Origin: Mediterraneibacter faecis JCM 15917
GTDB lineage: Bacteria > Bacillota > Clostridia > Lachnospirales > Lachnospiraceae
Length of the DNA stretch: 64,000 bases
Assembly: GCA_001312505.1 (NCBI GenBank)
Contig: BBDW01000005.1
Location: 62,001-126,000, forward strand
Direction of reading: 5' to 3'
A program made the translations under genes and the position numbers. Of this stretch, positions 10,447-19,857 are shown one piece after another. The number at the start of each line of letters is the position of its first letter. Within the stretch, counting starts at the first letter, position 1. The notes under the pieces are model-generated. The model ran no database searches, had not been told where the DNA came from, and saw nothing but the letters and a program-made list of their open reading frames with translations.

Positions 10447-11772
10447 TTAAAATTTTCTCAGAAAGAAGAAGGTCACGACACACACGATTGCCTCGGTAAC
10501 AGGAAGGCAGAGCCAGATACCTGTCATTCCAAAAAGTGCGGCAAGCAGGAAAGCAATCGGCAGGATCAGTACAAGGCCGCGCAGGATAGAGATGATGAAT
10601 CCCGGTACCGGCTGGTCGGAAGCACTTAAATAAGTGGCTGACACCATATTGATGCCTGAAAAGAACAGGCTTACAAAGTAAATGCGCATGCCTTCTGCTG
10701 CCATTGAAGTAAGCAACGGATCCTTGTCTTTATTAAATAAGTCAGCAATCGGAACTGCAAAGACAAAGACAACCAGATAGGCAATGAAAGCCATAAGTAA
10801 TGCAGTGCTTAATGCATAACGTCTTACCTGGTTGCGTACAGGAGCTCCATTTTTACCAGGGTGGCTGCTGACAATCGGCTGGATGCCCTGCCCGATTCCG
10901 GTAAAGATCGCCACAAGTACGAGTGCGATATTAGCAAGGATACTGTATGCCGCAAGTCCGGTCGTTCCACTGAACTTCAGCGTCAGCATGTTAAAGACAA
11001 GAATTACAATGCCGGAAGATAATTCAGCGACAAGAGAAGAAACTCCAAGCCGGCAGATATCTATAGCAGTTTTCAGATGTATCCTTGTTTTTACCAGATG
11101 AAACTGATTCTTCTTTTTCCAGAAATGCATGGACAGAATACTCATCCCAACCAGTGGAGCAGTTGCAGTAGCCAGTGCAGCTCCGGTCATGCCAAGCTGC
11201 ATAGGATAGATGAAAATGTAATCCAGCACAATATTTGTCAGACTTCCAACGAGCATTGCAGTCATTGAAAGTCGCGGTTCTCCATCATTTCTGACAAAAC
11301 AGTTCAACAGATTGTTGCACAAAAACAGCGGAGAGAACATAAGCAGGATGCGGATGTATGGAATCGCATGCGGCAATGTAGTTCCGTCGGCTCCGAGTAA
11401 GACACAAAGAGGTCTTGCAAAAAACAGTCCGATGCTGAAAAAGAACAGCATAGCTACAAATGCAAGCTGAAGTGCCTGGGTGAAGATCGTGCGATGAATC
11501 TCACTGTCAGCTCTGCCGGAGGAAAGCGAGTATCGCGCAGCAGCACCCATGCCAATCATCAGCCCTGTTCCGTTTAACAAGCTGAAAGCAGGAAGAACCA
11601 GATTAAGCGCAGCAATCGCATCCGAGCCGATTCCCCCCCGGGCAACAAAAAATGTATCGGCAAGGATATAACAAGAATATCCGATCATGCCGAGTACATT
11701 TGCTGAGACATATTTAACAAAGAGTGGAAATACATGTTCCCGGGCAGTTAAAGTGACTGAGTTGGATGACAT
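10447..11772 (-). CDS. MATE-family multidrug/cation efflux transporter
   Basis: A 441-residue membrane protein with about 12 hydrophobic segments and the two-fold MATE pattern. The N-half motifs are YSCYILADTFFVARG and LNGTGLMIGMGAAARYS; the C-half has IGQGIQPIVSSHPG. It exports drugs or metabolites against a sodium or proton gradient; the substrate is unknown. The ATG at 11772 follows a weak AAAGGAA site. The C7 run 11633-11639 encodes Gly-Gly in FVARGGIGSD, where relatives usually have a single glycine. Confidence 0.88.
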   Translation of the reverse strand: MSSNSVTLTAREHVFPLFVKYVSANVLGMIGYSCYILADTFFVARGGIGSDAIAALNLVLPAFSLLNGTGLMIGMGAAARYSLSSGRADSEIHRTIFTQALQLAFVAMLFFFSIGLFFARPLCVLLGADGTTLPHAIPYIRILLMFSPLFLCNNLLNCFVRNDGEPRLSMTAMLVGSLTNIVLDYIFIYPMQLGMTGAALATATAPLVGMSILSMHFWKKKNQFHLVKTRIHLKTAIDICRLGVSSLVAELSSGIVILVFNMLTLKFSGTTGLAAYSILANIALVLVAIFTGIGQGIQPIVSSHPGKNGAPVRNQVRRYALSTALLMAFIAYLVVFVFAVPIADLFNKDKDPLLTSMAAEGMRIYFVSLFFSGINMVSATYLSASDQPVPGFIISILRGLVLILPIAFLLAALFGMTGIWLCLPVTEAIVCVVTFFFLRKF

Positions 11773-11957
11773 AATAAAAAATTCCTTTCTGTATTTTCAG
11801 AATGCGTATAATACCATAGAATTTTGAGAAAATCAAATCTTTCTTTCTTATGAAAATAGAGGTAAAATAAGAATGTTATGTCTACGGTATTTACAATCCC
11901 CCCCGAAAAGATGGTTTATTCATTATAACATAGAAAGAATGGAGAAAGGAAACATAT

Positions 11958-13172
11958 ATGAATAAAAAAGAAGTACTTGAGATCCGTAAGCAGTTCTCAC
12001 CGAAAAACTGTGCGATTACGAAAATCTGTGGCTGCTATGTGGATTATGAGAAGAATAAAAAGATGGAGTCAAAAGACGCATTTCTCGCACTTCCGGAGGA
12101 AGAAGCATTTAAGTATTTTGATATTTTTAAGAAGACACTTTCCGGAAGTATCGGAAAGAATATGCTGAATATGGAGTTTCCACTGGATGCAGAGATGCCG
12201 GGCGGAACGCAGGAATTTCTGTTGAAGCTTCGTGACAGCCGTCTCGAAGACGATATGCTTCTGGAAGAATTCTATGACAAAGTTATTGCAACGTATGAGT
12301 ATGCGGAGAATTATTACATTATTTTGATCCATGCAGCATACGATGTTCCTGGAAGAACATCCGATGATCTTGAGATGGATGATGCTTCAGATGAAGTATA
12401 TCAACATATCCTGATGAGCATCTGTCCGGTCAGTCTGTCAAAGGCAGGGCTTAGCTATAACGCGGAAGAGAACTGTATTCAGGACAGAATCCGTGACTGG
12501 ATCGTTGATAAGCCGGACAAAGGATTCCTCTTCCCGGCATTCAACGACAGAAGTACTGATCTTCACAGTGTGCTTTATTACACGAAGAAATCAGAAGATC
12601 TTCAGCCGGAGATGATCGACCAGCTTCTTGGTGCGAAGATGCCGATGTCTGCGGATACACAGAAAGAGACATTCCAGATGATCATTGAAGATACATTAGG
12701 AGAAGATGGTGATTACGAGACTGTCCGTAACATTCACGAGACATTGAATGATATGATCGAAGAACACAAAGAAGAACCGGATCCGCTGACATTGGATAAA
12801 ACGGATGTGAAGAAGATTTTCGAGCAGAGCGGTGTGCCGAATGAGAAGATGGAAAACTTTGAGAAGAACTTCGAAGAAAATGCAGGTGAGAAAGCAACGC
12901 TTCTGGCAAGTAATATCGCAGAGACAAGAAAGTTCAATATCGAGACACCGGATGTTGTGATCAAGGTGAATCCAGACCGGATGGATCTTGTAGAGACAAG
13001 AATGATCGACGGAAGACAGTGCCTTGTGATTCCTGTGGATGACCACATTGAGGTCAATGGGATCAATGTCAGAACGATGAAGGTAAAAGGCGTTGCAGGA
13101 CCGAAAGCAGGTGGTTCTGGTGAAGCTGTGGAAAATGCAGAGGATGATGTTGTTCCGTTTGATGAAGATTAA
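11958..13172 (+). CDS. DUF4317 family protein
   Basis: A 404-residue, acidic, soluble protein that starts MNKKEVLEIRKQFSPKNCAI and contains CGCYVDYEKNK. Both are hallmarks of DUF4317, a family common in Lachnospiraceae with no known function. No signal peptide or membrane segment is seen. The C-terminal third is strongly charged. It stands alone, between a divergent MATE gene and a strong terminator. Confidence 0.8.
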   Translation: MNKKEVLEIRKQFSPKNCAITKICGCYVDYEKNKKMESKDAFLALPEEEAFKYFDIFKKTLSGSIGKNMLNMEFPLDAEMPGGTQEFLLKLRDSRLEDDMLLEEFYDKVIATYEYAENYYIILIHAAYDVPGRTSDDLEMDDASDEVYQHILMSICPVSLSKAGLSYNAEENCIQDRIRDWIVDKPDKGFLFPAFNDRSTDLHSVLYYTKKSEDLQPEMIDQLLGAKMPMSADTQKETFQMIIEDTLGEDGDYETVRNIHETLNDMIEEHKEEPDPLTLDKTDVKKIFEQSGVPNEKMENFEKNFEENAGEKATLLASNIAETRKFNIETPDVVIKVNPDRMDLVETRMIDGRQCLVIPVDDHIEVNGINVRTMKVKGVAGPKAGGSGEAVENAEDDVVPFDED

Positions 13173-13204
13173 TTGACGGGGAAAGAAATAGAGAAAACGT
13201 ACAA

Positions 13205-13271
13205 AGAGGATTCCTGCCTGAAAATATTTCCATTTATTTAAAATGAAATATTTTCAGGAGGGAATCCTCTT
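13205..13271. terminator. Long hairpin terminator after the DUF4317 gene
   Basis: AGAGGATTCC..CCTGAAAATATTTC pairs with GAAATATTTTCAGG..GGAATCCTCT. It should work for both strands, because the next gene is convergent. Confidence 0.8.
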
Positions 13272-13313
13272 TACAGTCTTCTTTGAATAAAAACAGGTAG
13301 AAGAATAGTAACA

Positions 13314-13484
13314 TTAGATGATTGTATACTGCATCAGTTCATAGTGCAGTTTACAACCTTCTACAATCTCAGCCGGGAGCAGTGCTCTGGCTACGAGTTT
13401 TAACTCTTCATCCGGAAGATCAACTCTTCTTAAGTGTGCATAATCTCCGTCGATCTGTTCTACGATATAATCACATACTAACAT
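13314..13484 (-). CDS. Small conserved-looking protein, 56 residues
   Basis: ATG at 13484 is preceded by AAAGGAGA at good spacing; the stop TAA is at 13314. The protein starts MLVCDYIVEQIDGDYAHL and continues through RRVDLPDEELKLVARALLP, with even codon use like its neighbours. The IDGDYA stretch is reminiscent of DUF3006-type small proteins, but I cannot confirm the family. It is acidic and soluble, with no signal peptide. Its function is unknown. Confidence 0.7.
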   Translation of the reverse strand: MLVCDYIVEQIDGDYAHLRRVDLPDEELKLVARALLPAEIVEGCKLHYELMQYTII

Positions 13485-13615
13485 TTTAAAATCTCCTTTT
13501 AAACACGATATAGTATTACAAATATTTTATCATGAATTATAAAAAAGTAAAGAATAAAGGTGAGTTCGTAAGCGGACGATGTGATGAGAAGATAAAAAGT
13601 GCCAAAAACAGACAG

Positions 13616-13644
13616 TTGTAGATTTATCCTTCGTGTATTATAAT
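13616..13644 (+). promoter_or_regulatory. Promoter of the symporter gene
   Basis: TTGTAG (13616-13621), a 17-base spacer and TATAAT (13639-13644), about 90 bases before the start codon. Confidence 0.55.
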
Positions 13645-13735
13645 ATTGCATACAGACTAAACAGGTCTGAGAAAGGTTGGAGATTACAGACATCTGTGAA
13701 TTAGGACCGAAAAATAGTATTGGAGGATTCTTCCT

Positions 13736-14971
13736 ATGAAAAAATCTAGTTTTTTCAAAAGCCTGCCATTTAAACTTCTGGTAGGTGTTGTGATCGGAAT
13801 TCTTGCCGGACTTGCTCTTAATGCAAATGACGGGACAGGTTTGACAAATGCAATTCTGAACATTATTGTAACTTTGAAATATGTTCTGGGACAGATTATT
13901 TCATTCTGCGTTCCGCTGATCATCATTGGATTTATCGCACCGTCCATTACAAAGATGGGAAATAATGCATCGAGATTACTTCTGCTTGCAGTATGTATTG
14001 CATATGTATCTTCTGTTGGGGGGGCTGCGTTATTCTCTACAGCAGCAGGATATGCGCTGATCCCGCATCTTTCTATTGTGACAGATGTAGATGGACTGAA
14101 AGAACTGCCGGAGATGGTGTTTGAACTTTCTATCCCACAGATCATGCCGGTTATGAGTGCACTTGTATTTTCTATTATGATCGGACTTGCAGCGGCATGG
14201 AATAAGGCAAAATTAATCACAGGAATGTTGGAAGAATTCCAGAAGATCGTGCTTTCCATCGTGTCAAGGATTTTGATTCCAATCCTTCCGTTATTTATTG
14301 GATTCACATTTTGTTCTCTGGCGTATGAAGGATCCATTACAAAACAGCTTCCGGTATTCCTTAAGGTTATTATTATTGTTATGATCGGACATTATATCTG
14401 GATGGCACTTCTTTATACAATCGCCGGCGTTTATTCAGGAAAGAATCCACTGGAGGTTGTGAAGCATTACGGACCGGCATATCTGACAGCTGTTGGAACA
14501 ATGTCTTCCGCAGCAACACTTGGAGTTGCTCTGCAGTGTGCAGGAAAGGCAAAACCATTAAGAAAAGATATGGTACAGTTTGGAATTCCGTTGTTTGCTA
14601 ATATCCATCTGTGTGGATCTGTACTCACAGAAGTGTTCTTCTGTATGACAATCTCACAGATTCTGTATGGAAAACTTCCGTCAATTCCAACAATGCTTCT
14701 GTTTTGTATACTTCTTGGAGTATTTGCAATCGGTGCACCGGGAGTTCCAGGAGGAACAGTTATGGCATCCCTTGGACTTATCACAGGAGTCCTTCTGTTT
14801 GATGATGCGGGAACAGCACTGATGCTTACAATTTTCGCACTTCAGGATAGTTTTGGAACAGCTTGTAATGTGACCGGGGGGGACGGAGCGCTTACGCTGA
14901 TTCTTACAGGATATGCGGAAAGACATAAGATTCCGGAGAAGTCAGATGAGATGCGGAATATTGAATTTTAA
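13736..14971 (+). CDS. Dicarboxylate/amino acid:cation symporter (DAACS family)
   Basis: A 411-residue membrane protein with about eight hydrophobic spans and re-entrant loops. It has family motifs around GTMSSAATLGVALQC (the serine-rich hairpin), APGVPGGTVMASLG and DSFGTACNVTGGDGAL. It takes up glutamate, serine/threonine or C4-dicarboxylates with Na+ or H+; which one cannot be told. The start follows TTGGAGGA. Two G7 runs (14018, 14876) encode Gly-Gly. In the second (NVTGGDGAL) relatives have NVTGDGAL, so one glycine looks inserted in the ion-binding region. Confidence 0.87.
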   Translation: MKKSSFFKSLPFKLLVGVVIGILAGLALNANDGTGLTNAILNIIVTLKYVLGQIISFCVPLIIIGFIAPSITKMGNNASRLLLLAVCIAYVSSVGGAALFSTAAGYALIPHLSIVTDVDGLKELPEMVFELSIPQIMPVMSALVFSIMIGLAAAWNKAKLITGMLEEFQKIVLSIVSRILIPILPLFIGFTFCSLAYEGSITKQLPVFLKVIIIVMIGHYIWMALLYTIAGVYSGKNPLEVVKHYGPAYLTAVGTMSSAATLGVALQCAGKAKPLRKDMVQFGIPLFANIHLCGSVLTEVFFCMTISQILYGKLPSIPTMLLFCILLGVFAIGAPGVPGGTVMASLGLITGVLLFDDAGTALMLTIFALQDSFGTACNVTGGDGALTLILTGYAERHKIPEKSDEMRNIEF

Positions 14972-15080
14972 TAATTGATTTTAAGGGCAGCTATTATAGT
15001 TGTCCTTTCTTTTTGCCAAAACATTGAATTTTAGCACTATTCTGTGGTACAATCGTTTGGTATAAAAAAAGCAATCGTCT

Positions 15081-15118
15081 TGTTGATATTTGCAAGGGGG
15101 GGAATGTGGATATCAACA
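15081..15118 (+). promoter_or_regulatory. Leader hairpin upstream of moaC
   Basis: TGTTGATAT (15081-15089) pairs with ATATCAACA (15110-15118); the 20-base loop contains the G7 run 15096-15102. It ends 28 bases before the moaC start. It does not match the Moco riboswitch I know, and its role is unknown. Confidence 0.4.
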
Positions 15119-15145
15119 GCATTTTCAGATTGAGAGGTGAAAAAA

Positions 15146-15652
15146 ATGGGATTTACACATTTTGATGAAAAAGGAAAAGCCATTATGGTAGATGTGACGG
15201 AGAAGCGGGACACAGTCCGGGAAGCAACCGCCACAGGAAAGATCACGGTGAATGAAGAAGTGTTCCGTGCTGTCAAAGAAGGAACTGCAGGCAAAGGGGG
15301 GGATGTGCTTGGAGTTGCGACAACAGCAGGGATTATGGGAGCAAAGAGGACATCGGATCTGATTCCGATGTGTCACATTCTTCCGATCACAAAGTGCAAG
15401 GTAGAGTTCGAGATGGTTGAGAGTGAACTTGCAATTTATTGTAATTGTACGGTACGTGTGACCGGGAAGACAGGCGTTGAGATGGAAGCTCTGACAGGAG
15501 CAAGTGTAGCACTTTTGACAGTTTACGATATGTGCAAAGCGATGGATAAAAAGATGGAGATTGGGGAAATCTATCTGGTCAGAAAGAGCGGCGGTAAGAG
15601 TGGGCTGATCAATAATGGATATAAGAAGGAAAGAAAAGAAGGCGAAAAGTAA
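15146..15652 (+). CDS. moaC: Cyclic pyranopterin monophosphate synthase MoaC
   Basis: Acts with MoaA in the first step of molybdenum cofactor synthesis. It contains the family motifs GIMGAKRTSDLIPMCH and CxxxVTGKTGVEMEALT, plus DMCKAMDK near the end. I choose the ATG at 15146 because GAGAGGTG lies eight bases upstream; a GTG at 15137 overlaps that site. At the G7 run 15296-15302 the protein reads AGKGGDVL where relatives read KGDVL, so one glycine is probably surplus. The C-terminal coding region overlaps the next gene. Confidence 0.92.
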   Translation: MGFTHFDEKGKAIMVDVTEKRDTVREATATGKITVNEEVFRAVKEGTAGKGGDVLGVATTAGIMGAKRTSDLIPMCHILPITKCKVEFEMVESELAIYCNCTVRVTGKTGVEMEALTGASVALLTVYDMCKAMDKKMEIGEIYLVRKSGGKSGLINNGYKKERKEGEK

Positions 15653-16178
15653 AGTGGAAAAGAAAGAACAAAGATGGAAAGTAGCGGTAGTGACACTGAG
15701 TGATAAAGGATATGCAGGAGAGCGGGAGGATAAGAGTGGACCGCTTCTTTGCAGTATGTTAGAAGAAGCCGGATATGAAGTGACAGAAGTAAGACTTCTT
15801 CCGGATGAGCAGAAGATGATCGAACAGTGTCTCTGCGAACTTGCAGATGAGAAAAAAGTGGATCTGATCGCAACAACCGGAGGAACAGGTTTTGCACCGC
15901 GTGACTGCACACCGGAAGCGACACTTGCCGTGGCAACAAAGAATGCACCTGGAATTGCAGAGGCGATGAGACTGGCTTCACTTCAGGTAACACCAAGAGC
16001 AATGCTGAGCCGTGGTGCATCAGTGATCCGCAATCAGACGTTGATCATTAATTTCCCGGGAAGCCCGAAGGCTGTAAAAGAGAATCTAGAAGCAGTACTT
16101 CCATCTCTGGAACATGGTCTTGCAATTCTTACAGGAAATGCAAGTGAGTGTGGAAAACCAGTTTCTGAAGGAAAGTAA
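15615..16178 (+). CDS. Molybdopterin adenylyltransferase-like protein (MogA/MoaB fold)
   Basis: The core starts at about residue 20 (WKVAVVTLSDKGYAG). It has the MoCF nucleotide-binding motif TTGGTGFAPRDCTPEAT and the closing INFPGSPKAVKENL. It activates molybdopterin with AMP before metal insertion. The true start may be a GTG at 15654, since the first 13 residues are very basic and overlap moaC. It is in the same transcript as moaC and moaA. Confidence 0.85.
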   Translation: MDIRRKEKKAKSKVEKKEQRWKVAVVTLSDKGYAGEREDKSGPLLCSMLEEAGYEVTEVRLLPDEQKMIEQCLCELADEKKVDLIATTGGTGFAPRDCTPEATLAVATKNAPGIAEAMRLASLQVTPRAMLSRGASVIRNQTLIINFPGSPKAVKENLEAVLPSLEHGLAILTGNASECGKPVSEGK

Positions 16179-16219
16179 AACAGTAATGTAAGAGATAAAA
16201 AATATGAGGTATGTAAGAG

Positions 16220-17211
16220 ATGATCGATCAATATGGAAGAACAATAGAATATCTGCGTATCTCTGTGACGGATCGTTGTAATCTGCGCTGTGTCTACTGC
16301 ATGCCGGAAGAGGGCATTGAGCAGCTGCCGCATGAGCAGATTCTGACTTTTGATGAGATTGAGAGAGTATGCCAGATCAGTACAGAACTTGGGATTTCAA
16401 AGATCAAACTGACCGGTGGGGAACCGTTGGTGAGAAAAGGATTGCCGGATTTATTGGGGGGGAAAATTAAGAGAATTTCGGGGATCGAACAGGTGACATT
16501 GACAACAAACGGAATTCTTCTTAAAAATCAGTTGGACGAGTTGATGCGTCAGGGGCTGGATGCAGTGAATATCAGTATTGATACATTGGATGAAACGTGT
16601 TACCATACAGTGACAAGATGTGGGGGAATTAAATCAGGCACTGGAAGGACTGCAGGCAGCACTCGAATATCCGAATCTGCGTGTGAAGTTAAATTGTGTG
16701 CCGATGAATCAGTCAGAAGAAGAGTATATTCAGATGGCAGAGTATGCAAAGGAGCATCCGGTAGAGGTTCGTTTTATAGAATGATGCCGATCGGGATGGG
16801 AAAAGCCTGTCAGGGAAAATCAAGGATGAGCTTCTGGAACTTTTAGAGAAAGCATTTGGAAACGCTGAACCGTATGAAAAACATTTGGGGAATGGTCCGG
16901 CAGAGTATGTGAGCTTTTCGGGATTTCAGGGCAGAATTGGATTTATCAGTGCAGTGAGTCACAAGTTTTGCGATTCCTGCAACCGGATTCGGCTCACAGC
17001 GGAAGGATATCTGAAACTCTGTCTACAGTATGAAAGTGGAATTGATTTAAGAAAACTTTTAAGAAGCGGTGCAACGGATGAAGAAGTGAAAGAAGCAATG
17101 CGTCAGGCAATCTGGAAAAAACCGGCCTGTCACAATTTCTCGGATGAGCGAAGAGATGAAGAAGTTGGTCAGAAAAAAGAACATCGGGGCATGTACGGAA
17201 TCGGTGGTTAG
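16220..17211 (+). CDS. moaA: GTP 3',8-cyclase MoaA, three frame breaks
   Basis: A radical-SAM enzyme that starts molybdenum cofactor synthesis from GTP. Cluster one is CNLRCVYC (about residue 18-25). Cluster two is in FCDSCNRIRL..LCLQ, and the protein ends in Gly-Gly as MoaA must. The frame shifts at the G5 run 16622-16626 (one extra G after TRC), at about 16780 (one A lost before MMPIGMGKAC) and at about 16822 (one A lost). Corrected, it is about 330 residues. The G7 run at 16456-16462 gives DLLGGKIKR; counting from GGEP to TTNG shows one residue more than in E. coli or Bacillus. Confidence 0.88.
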
Positions 17212-17307
17212 ATCAGTAATGAAATAAAATCAATAACAGAAAAGTAACGGTGCAGATCATACACAAAAATTATAAAAGTGAAAAAGTAATTTGAGAGGTA
17301 TAGAAAA

Positions 17308-17751
17308 ATGGGAAAAGTAATAGCAATTTGTACAAGTCCGGCAAAGGGAACACAGAAGACAAGAATCGAGGAAGGCACATTTATTGAAGATTTTGGTCTG
17401 GAAGGAGATGCGCATGCAGGAAAATGGCATCGTCAGATCAGTCTTCTTTCTTATGACAAGATCGAGGCATTCCGTGCAAGAGGTGCAGAAGTAGAAGATG
17501 GCGCATTTGGAGAAAATGTGATCGTTCAGGGGATTGATTTCCGTAATCTTCCGGTTGGAACAAGATTAAAATGTAATGATGTTCTGTTAGAGATGACACA
17601 GATTGGAAAAGAATGTCATCATGGCTGTCAGATCTTCCAAAAAATGGGAGAATGTATCATGCCGCGAGAAGGGGGGGTATTTGCAAAAGTGCTTCATGGT
17701 GGTAAAATAAAAGCCGGAGATGAAATGATCGTGCTTGCAGCAGACGAATAA
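17308..17751 (+). CDS. MOSC domain protein
   Basis: A 147-residue single-domain MOSC protein (sulfurase C-terminal type) with the conserved Cys in QIGKECHHGC and the early GLEGDAHAG motif. These proteins bind a sulfurated pterin cofactor and often sit with moa genes, as here. The G7 run 17671-17677 gives PREGGVFAKVL; relatives read REGVFAKVL. No moaD, moaE, mobA or molybdate transporter is seen in this window. Confidence 0.85.
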   Translation: MGKVIAICTSPAKGTQKTRIEEGTFIEDFGLEGDAHAGKWHRQISLLSYDKIEAFRARGAEVEDGAFGENVIVQGIDFRNLPVGTRLKCNDVLLEMTQIGKECHHGCQIFQKMGECIMPREGGVFAKVLHGGKIKAGDEMIVLAADE

Positions 17752-17775
17752 GGAAAATTACCTTGGAAACATTTC

Positions 17776-17920
17776 GTTACTGTTCACTCCTGTGTCAATC
17801 ACTTTGCTGATTGACACGGAGGATGCATGTTTTGGCTTGAATGCATCTCGCCCCCCCATCGCCAAAGGCGATTTAAAATGGCGAGATGCGTTGCTGGTCG
17901 CACATCGTGTGAACAGTAAC
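17776..17920. mobile_element. MITE-like element with 12-bp TIRs and 8-bp target duplication
   Basis: A 145-bp non-coding element begins GTTACTGTTCAC (17776-17787) and ends with its exact reverse complement (17909-17920). Directly outside, AACATTTC is repeated at 17768-17775 and 17921-17928, as expected of an 8-bp target-site duplication. Inside are a 10-bp hairpin (17792-17817), a 13-bp stem (17840-17852 with 17880-17892) and a small ATCGCC/GGCGAT hairpin. A C7 run (17851-17857) sits in the inner stem. No transposase is encoded, so it would depend on one elsewhere. Confidence 0.7.
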
Positions 17921-17966
17921 AACATTTCTGCAACGGTACGGAACAGATGCGATTGGAAGGAAATGA

Positions 17967-18889
17967 ATGAGAAAGAAGCAATGGATGGCGGCGGCTCTTG
18001 TGGGGGGCTTGCAGTTATTCTTGTCGGCGTGGGTTCCGGCAACGTGAAGACAAGACAGACGAAGAAAGACAAGCAGGAAAACACGCAGATTGTCAGTGGA
18101 GTTCAGATTGTTACAGAAGACGGAAAGAAGTACTATGACTTCCAGGATGTGAAAGAGAATAATTACAGAGCAAGGCTTCAGGATCAAGTACCAAGGAATT
18201 CTTATGATTTTAGCAATCTGGCATTAGATGAAGAGACAGGATATCTTTCGTATAAAGATACGAAGGGAAAAGTGTCAGCGAAAAAAGGAATTGATGTTTC
18301 GGAGTTCCAGGGAGAGACGATCGACTGGCAGCAGGTGAAGGAAAGCGGAATCGAATTCGTGATCGTAAGACTTGGATACCGTGCATATGGAGAGAGCGGC
18401 GCGTTAGTTGAAGATGCCATGTTTGAACAGAATGTACAAGGCGCATTGGATGCCGGTTTGGAAGTCGGTGTCTATTTCTTTTCCCAGGCAATCTCAGCAA
18501 CGGAGGCAGTCGAAGAGACTGACTTTGTTTTGGAACATATCCAGCCGTATCAGATTAAAGGACCTGTTGTCTATGACACAGAAGAAATCAAAGATGATAC
18601 AGCAAGAACAGGCCAGAATACAAGGGAAGACTTTACGAATTTTTGTAAAGTCTTTTGTGACGGAGTGAAACAGGCTGGATATCAACCGATGATTTATGCT
18701 AATATGAAATGGATGGCATTTACCTTGAAGATGGAAGAGCTGACAGAATATGATTTCTGGTATGCGGATTATCATGAACTTCCGCAGTGTCCATATGATT
18801 ATAAGATGTGGCAGTACAGTGAGGCCGGTACGGTTCCGGGAATTCGTGCAAGCGTAGATTTAGATTTGTGGTTTCAGGAGGAAAACTAG
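17967..18889 (+). CDS. GH25 lysozyme-type muramidase, frame broken in signal peptide at a G6 run
   Basis: Catalytic GH25 motifs are present: GIDVSEFQGETIDWQQVK with the first Asp, VIVRLGYR, GVYFFSQA, VVYDTEE (catalytic acids) and the final MWQYSEAGTVPGI..VDLDLWF. A signal peptide can be read from the ATG at 17967 (MRKKQWMAAALVG), but the frame shifts at the G6 run 18002-18007. With two G fewer it continues as LAVILVGVGSG into the mature protein. The site GGAAGG lies upstream. The enzyme cuts peptidoglycan glycan chains outside the cell. The MITE ends 46 bases before the start and may supply the leader. Confidence 0.82.
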
Positions 18890-19846
18890 ATGAAATGGAA
18901 TAAATTCAGATTGAAGACAACAACAGAGGCAGAGGATATTGTAAGCAGTATGCTGGCAGATCTTGGGATTGAAGGTGTTGAGATTGAGGATAAGATCCCG
19001 CTGACAGAGTCTGATAAAGAGCAGATGTTTGTTGATATTTTACCGGAGATCGAGGCAGATGATGGTGTGGCTTACTTAAGTTTTTATCTGGAAGAGGATG
19101 AGGACAAAGAAAAAGTTCTGGCAAATGTGAAAAAAGAACTGGAGGAGATGTCTGCTTATGTAAATGTCGGAGCCTGCGAGATTGAAGAATCCCAGACAGA
19201 GGATGTAGACTGGGTGAATAACTGGAAGAAGTATTTTCATCAGTTCTATGTGGATGATATTCTGATTATTCCATCCTGGGAAGATGTAAAGCCTTCGGAT
19301 GAAGATAAGATGGTGATCCATATTGATCCAGGTACAGCATTTGGTACAGGAATGCATGAGACAACACAACTTTGTATCCGTCAGATCAGAAAGTATACAA
19401 CAGAGACGACAAAGATTCTTGACGTGGGATGCGGAAGCGGAATTCTTGGAATGCTTGCGCTGAAGTTCGGAGCAGAGTATTCTGTTGGAACAGATCTGGA
19501 TCCGTGTGCAATCGATGCTACATATGAGAACATGGAGAACAACGGAATTTCCAGAGATAAATATGAAGTGATGATCGGAAATATTATCAATGACAAAGAA
19601 GTTCAGGATAAGGTTGGATATGAGTGCTACGATATTGTGGCAGCGAATATCCTTGCGCCGATTCTTGTAGAACTTACACCGGTAATTGTGAATCAGCTGA
19701 AACCAGGCGGAATCTATATCACAAGTGGGATTATCGATGATAAAGAAGAGATGGTAAAAGAAGCTGTTGCGAAAGCCGGACTGGAACTTCTGGATGTTAC
19801 ATATCAGGGCGAATGGGTATGTGTGACAGCGCGTAAGAATGCATAA
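18890..19846 (+). CDS. prmA: Ribosomal protein L11 methyltransferase PrmA
   Basis: A 318-residue SAM-dependent methyltransferase. It has the PrmA substrate domain (MKWNKFRLKTTTEAED), then HIDPGTAFGTGMHETT and the SAM motif DVGCGSGILGMLALKFGA; the NIL/P-type motif is AANILAPIL. It starts right after the lysozyme stop, using AGGAGG within the end of that gene. It is followed after 11 bases by rsmE, a pairing common in Firmicutes. Confidence 0.93.
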   Translation: MKWNKFRLKTTTEAEDIVSSMLADLGIEGVEIEDKIPLTESDKEQMFVDILPEIEADDGVAYLSFYLEEDEDKEKVLANVKKELEEMSAYVNVGACEIEESQTEDVDWVNNWKKYFHQFYVDDILIIPSWEDVKPSDEDKMVIHIDPGTAFGTGMHETTQLCIRQIRKYTTETTKILDVGCGSGILGMLALKFGAEYSVGTDLDPCAIDATYENMENNGISRDKYEVMIGNIINDKEVQDKVGYECYDIVAANILAPILVELTPVIVNQLKPGGIYITSGIIDDKEEMVKEAVAKAGLELLDVTYQGEWVCVTARKNA

Positions 19847-19857
19847 GGAGAAACAAG

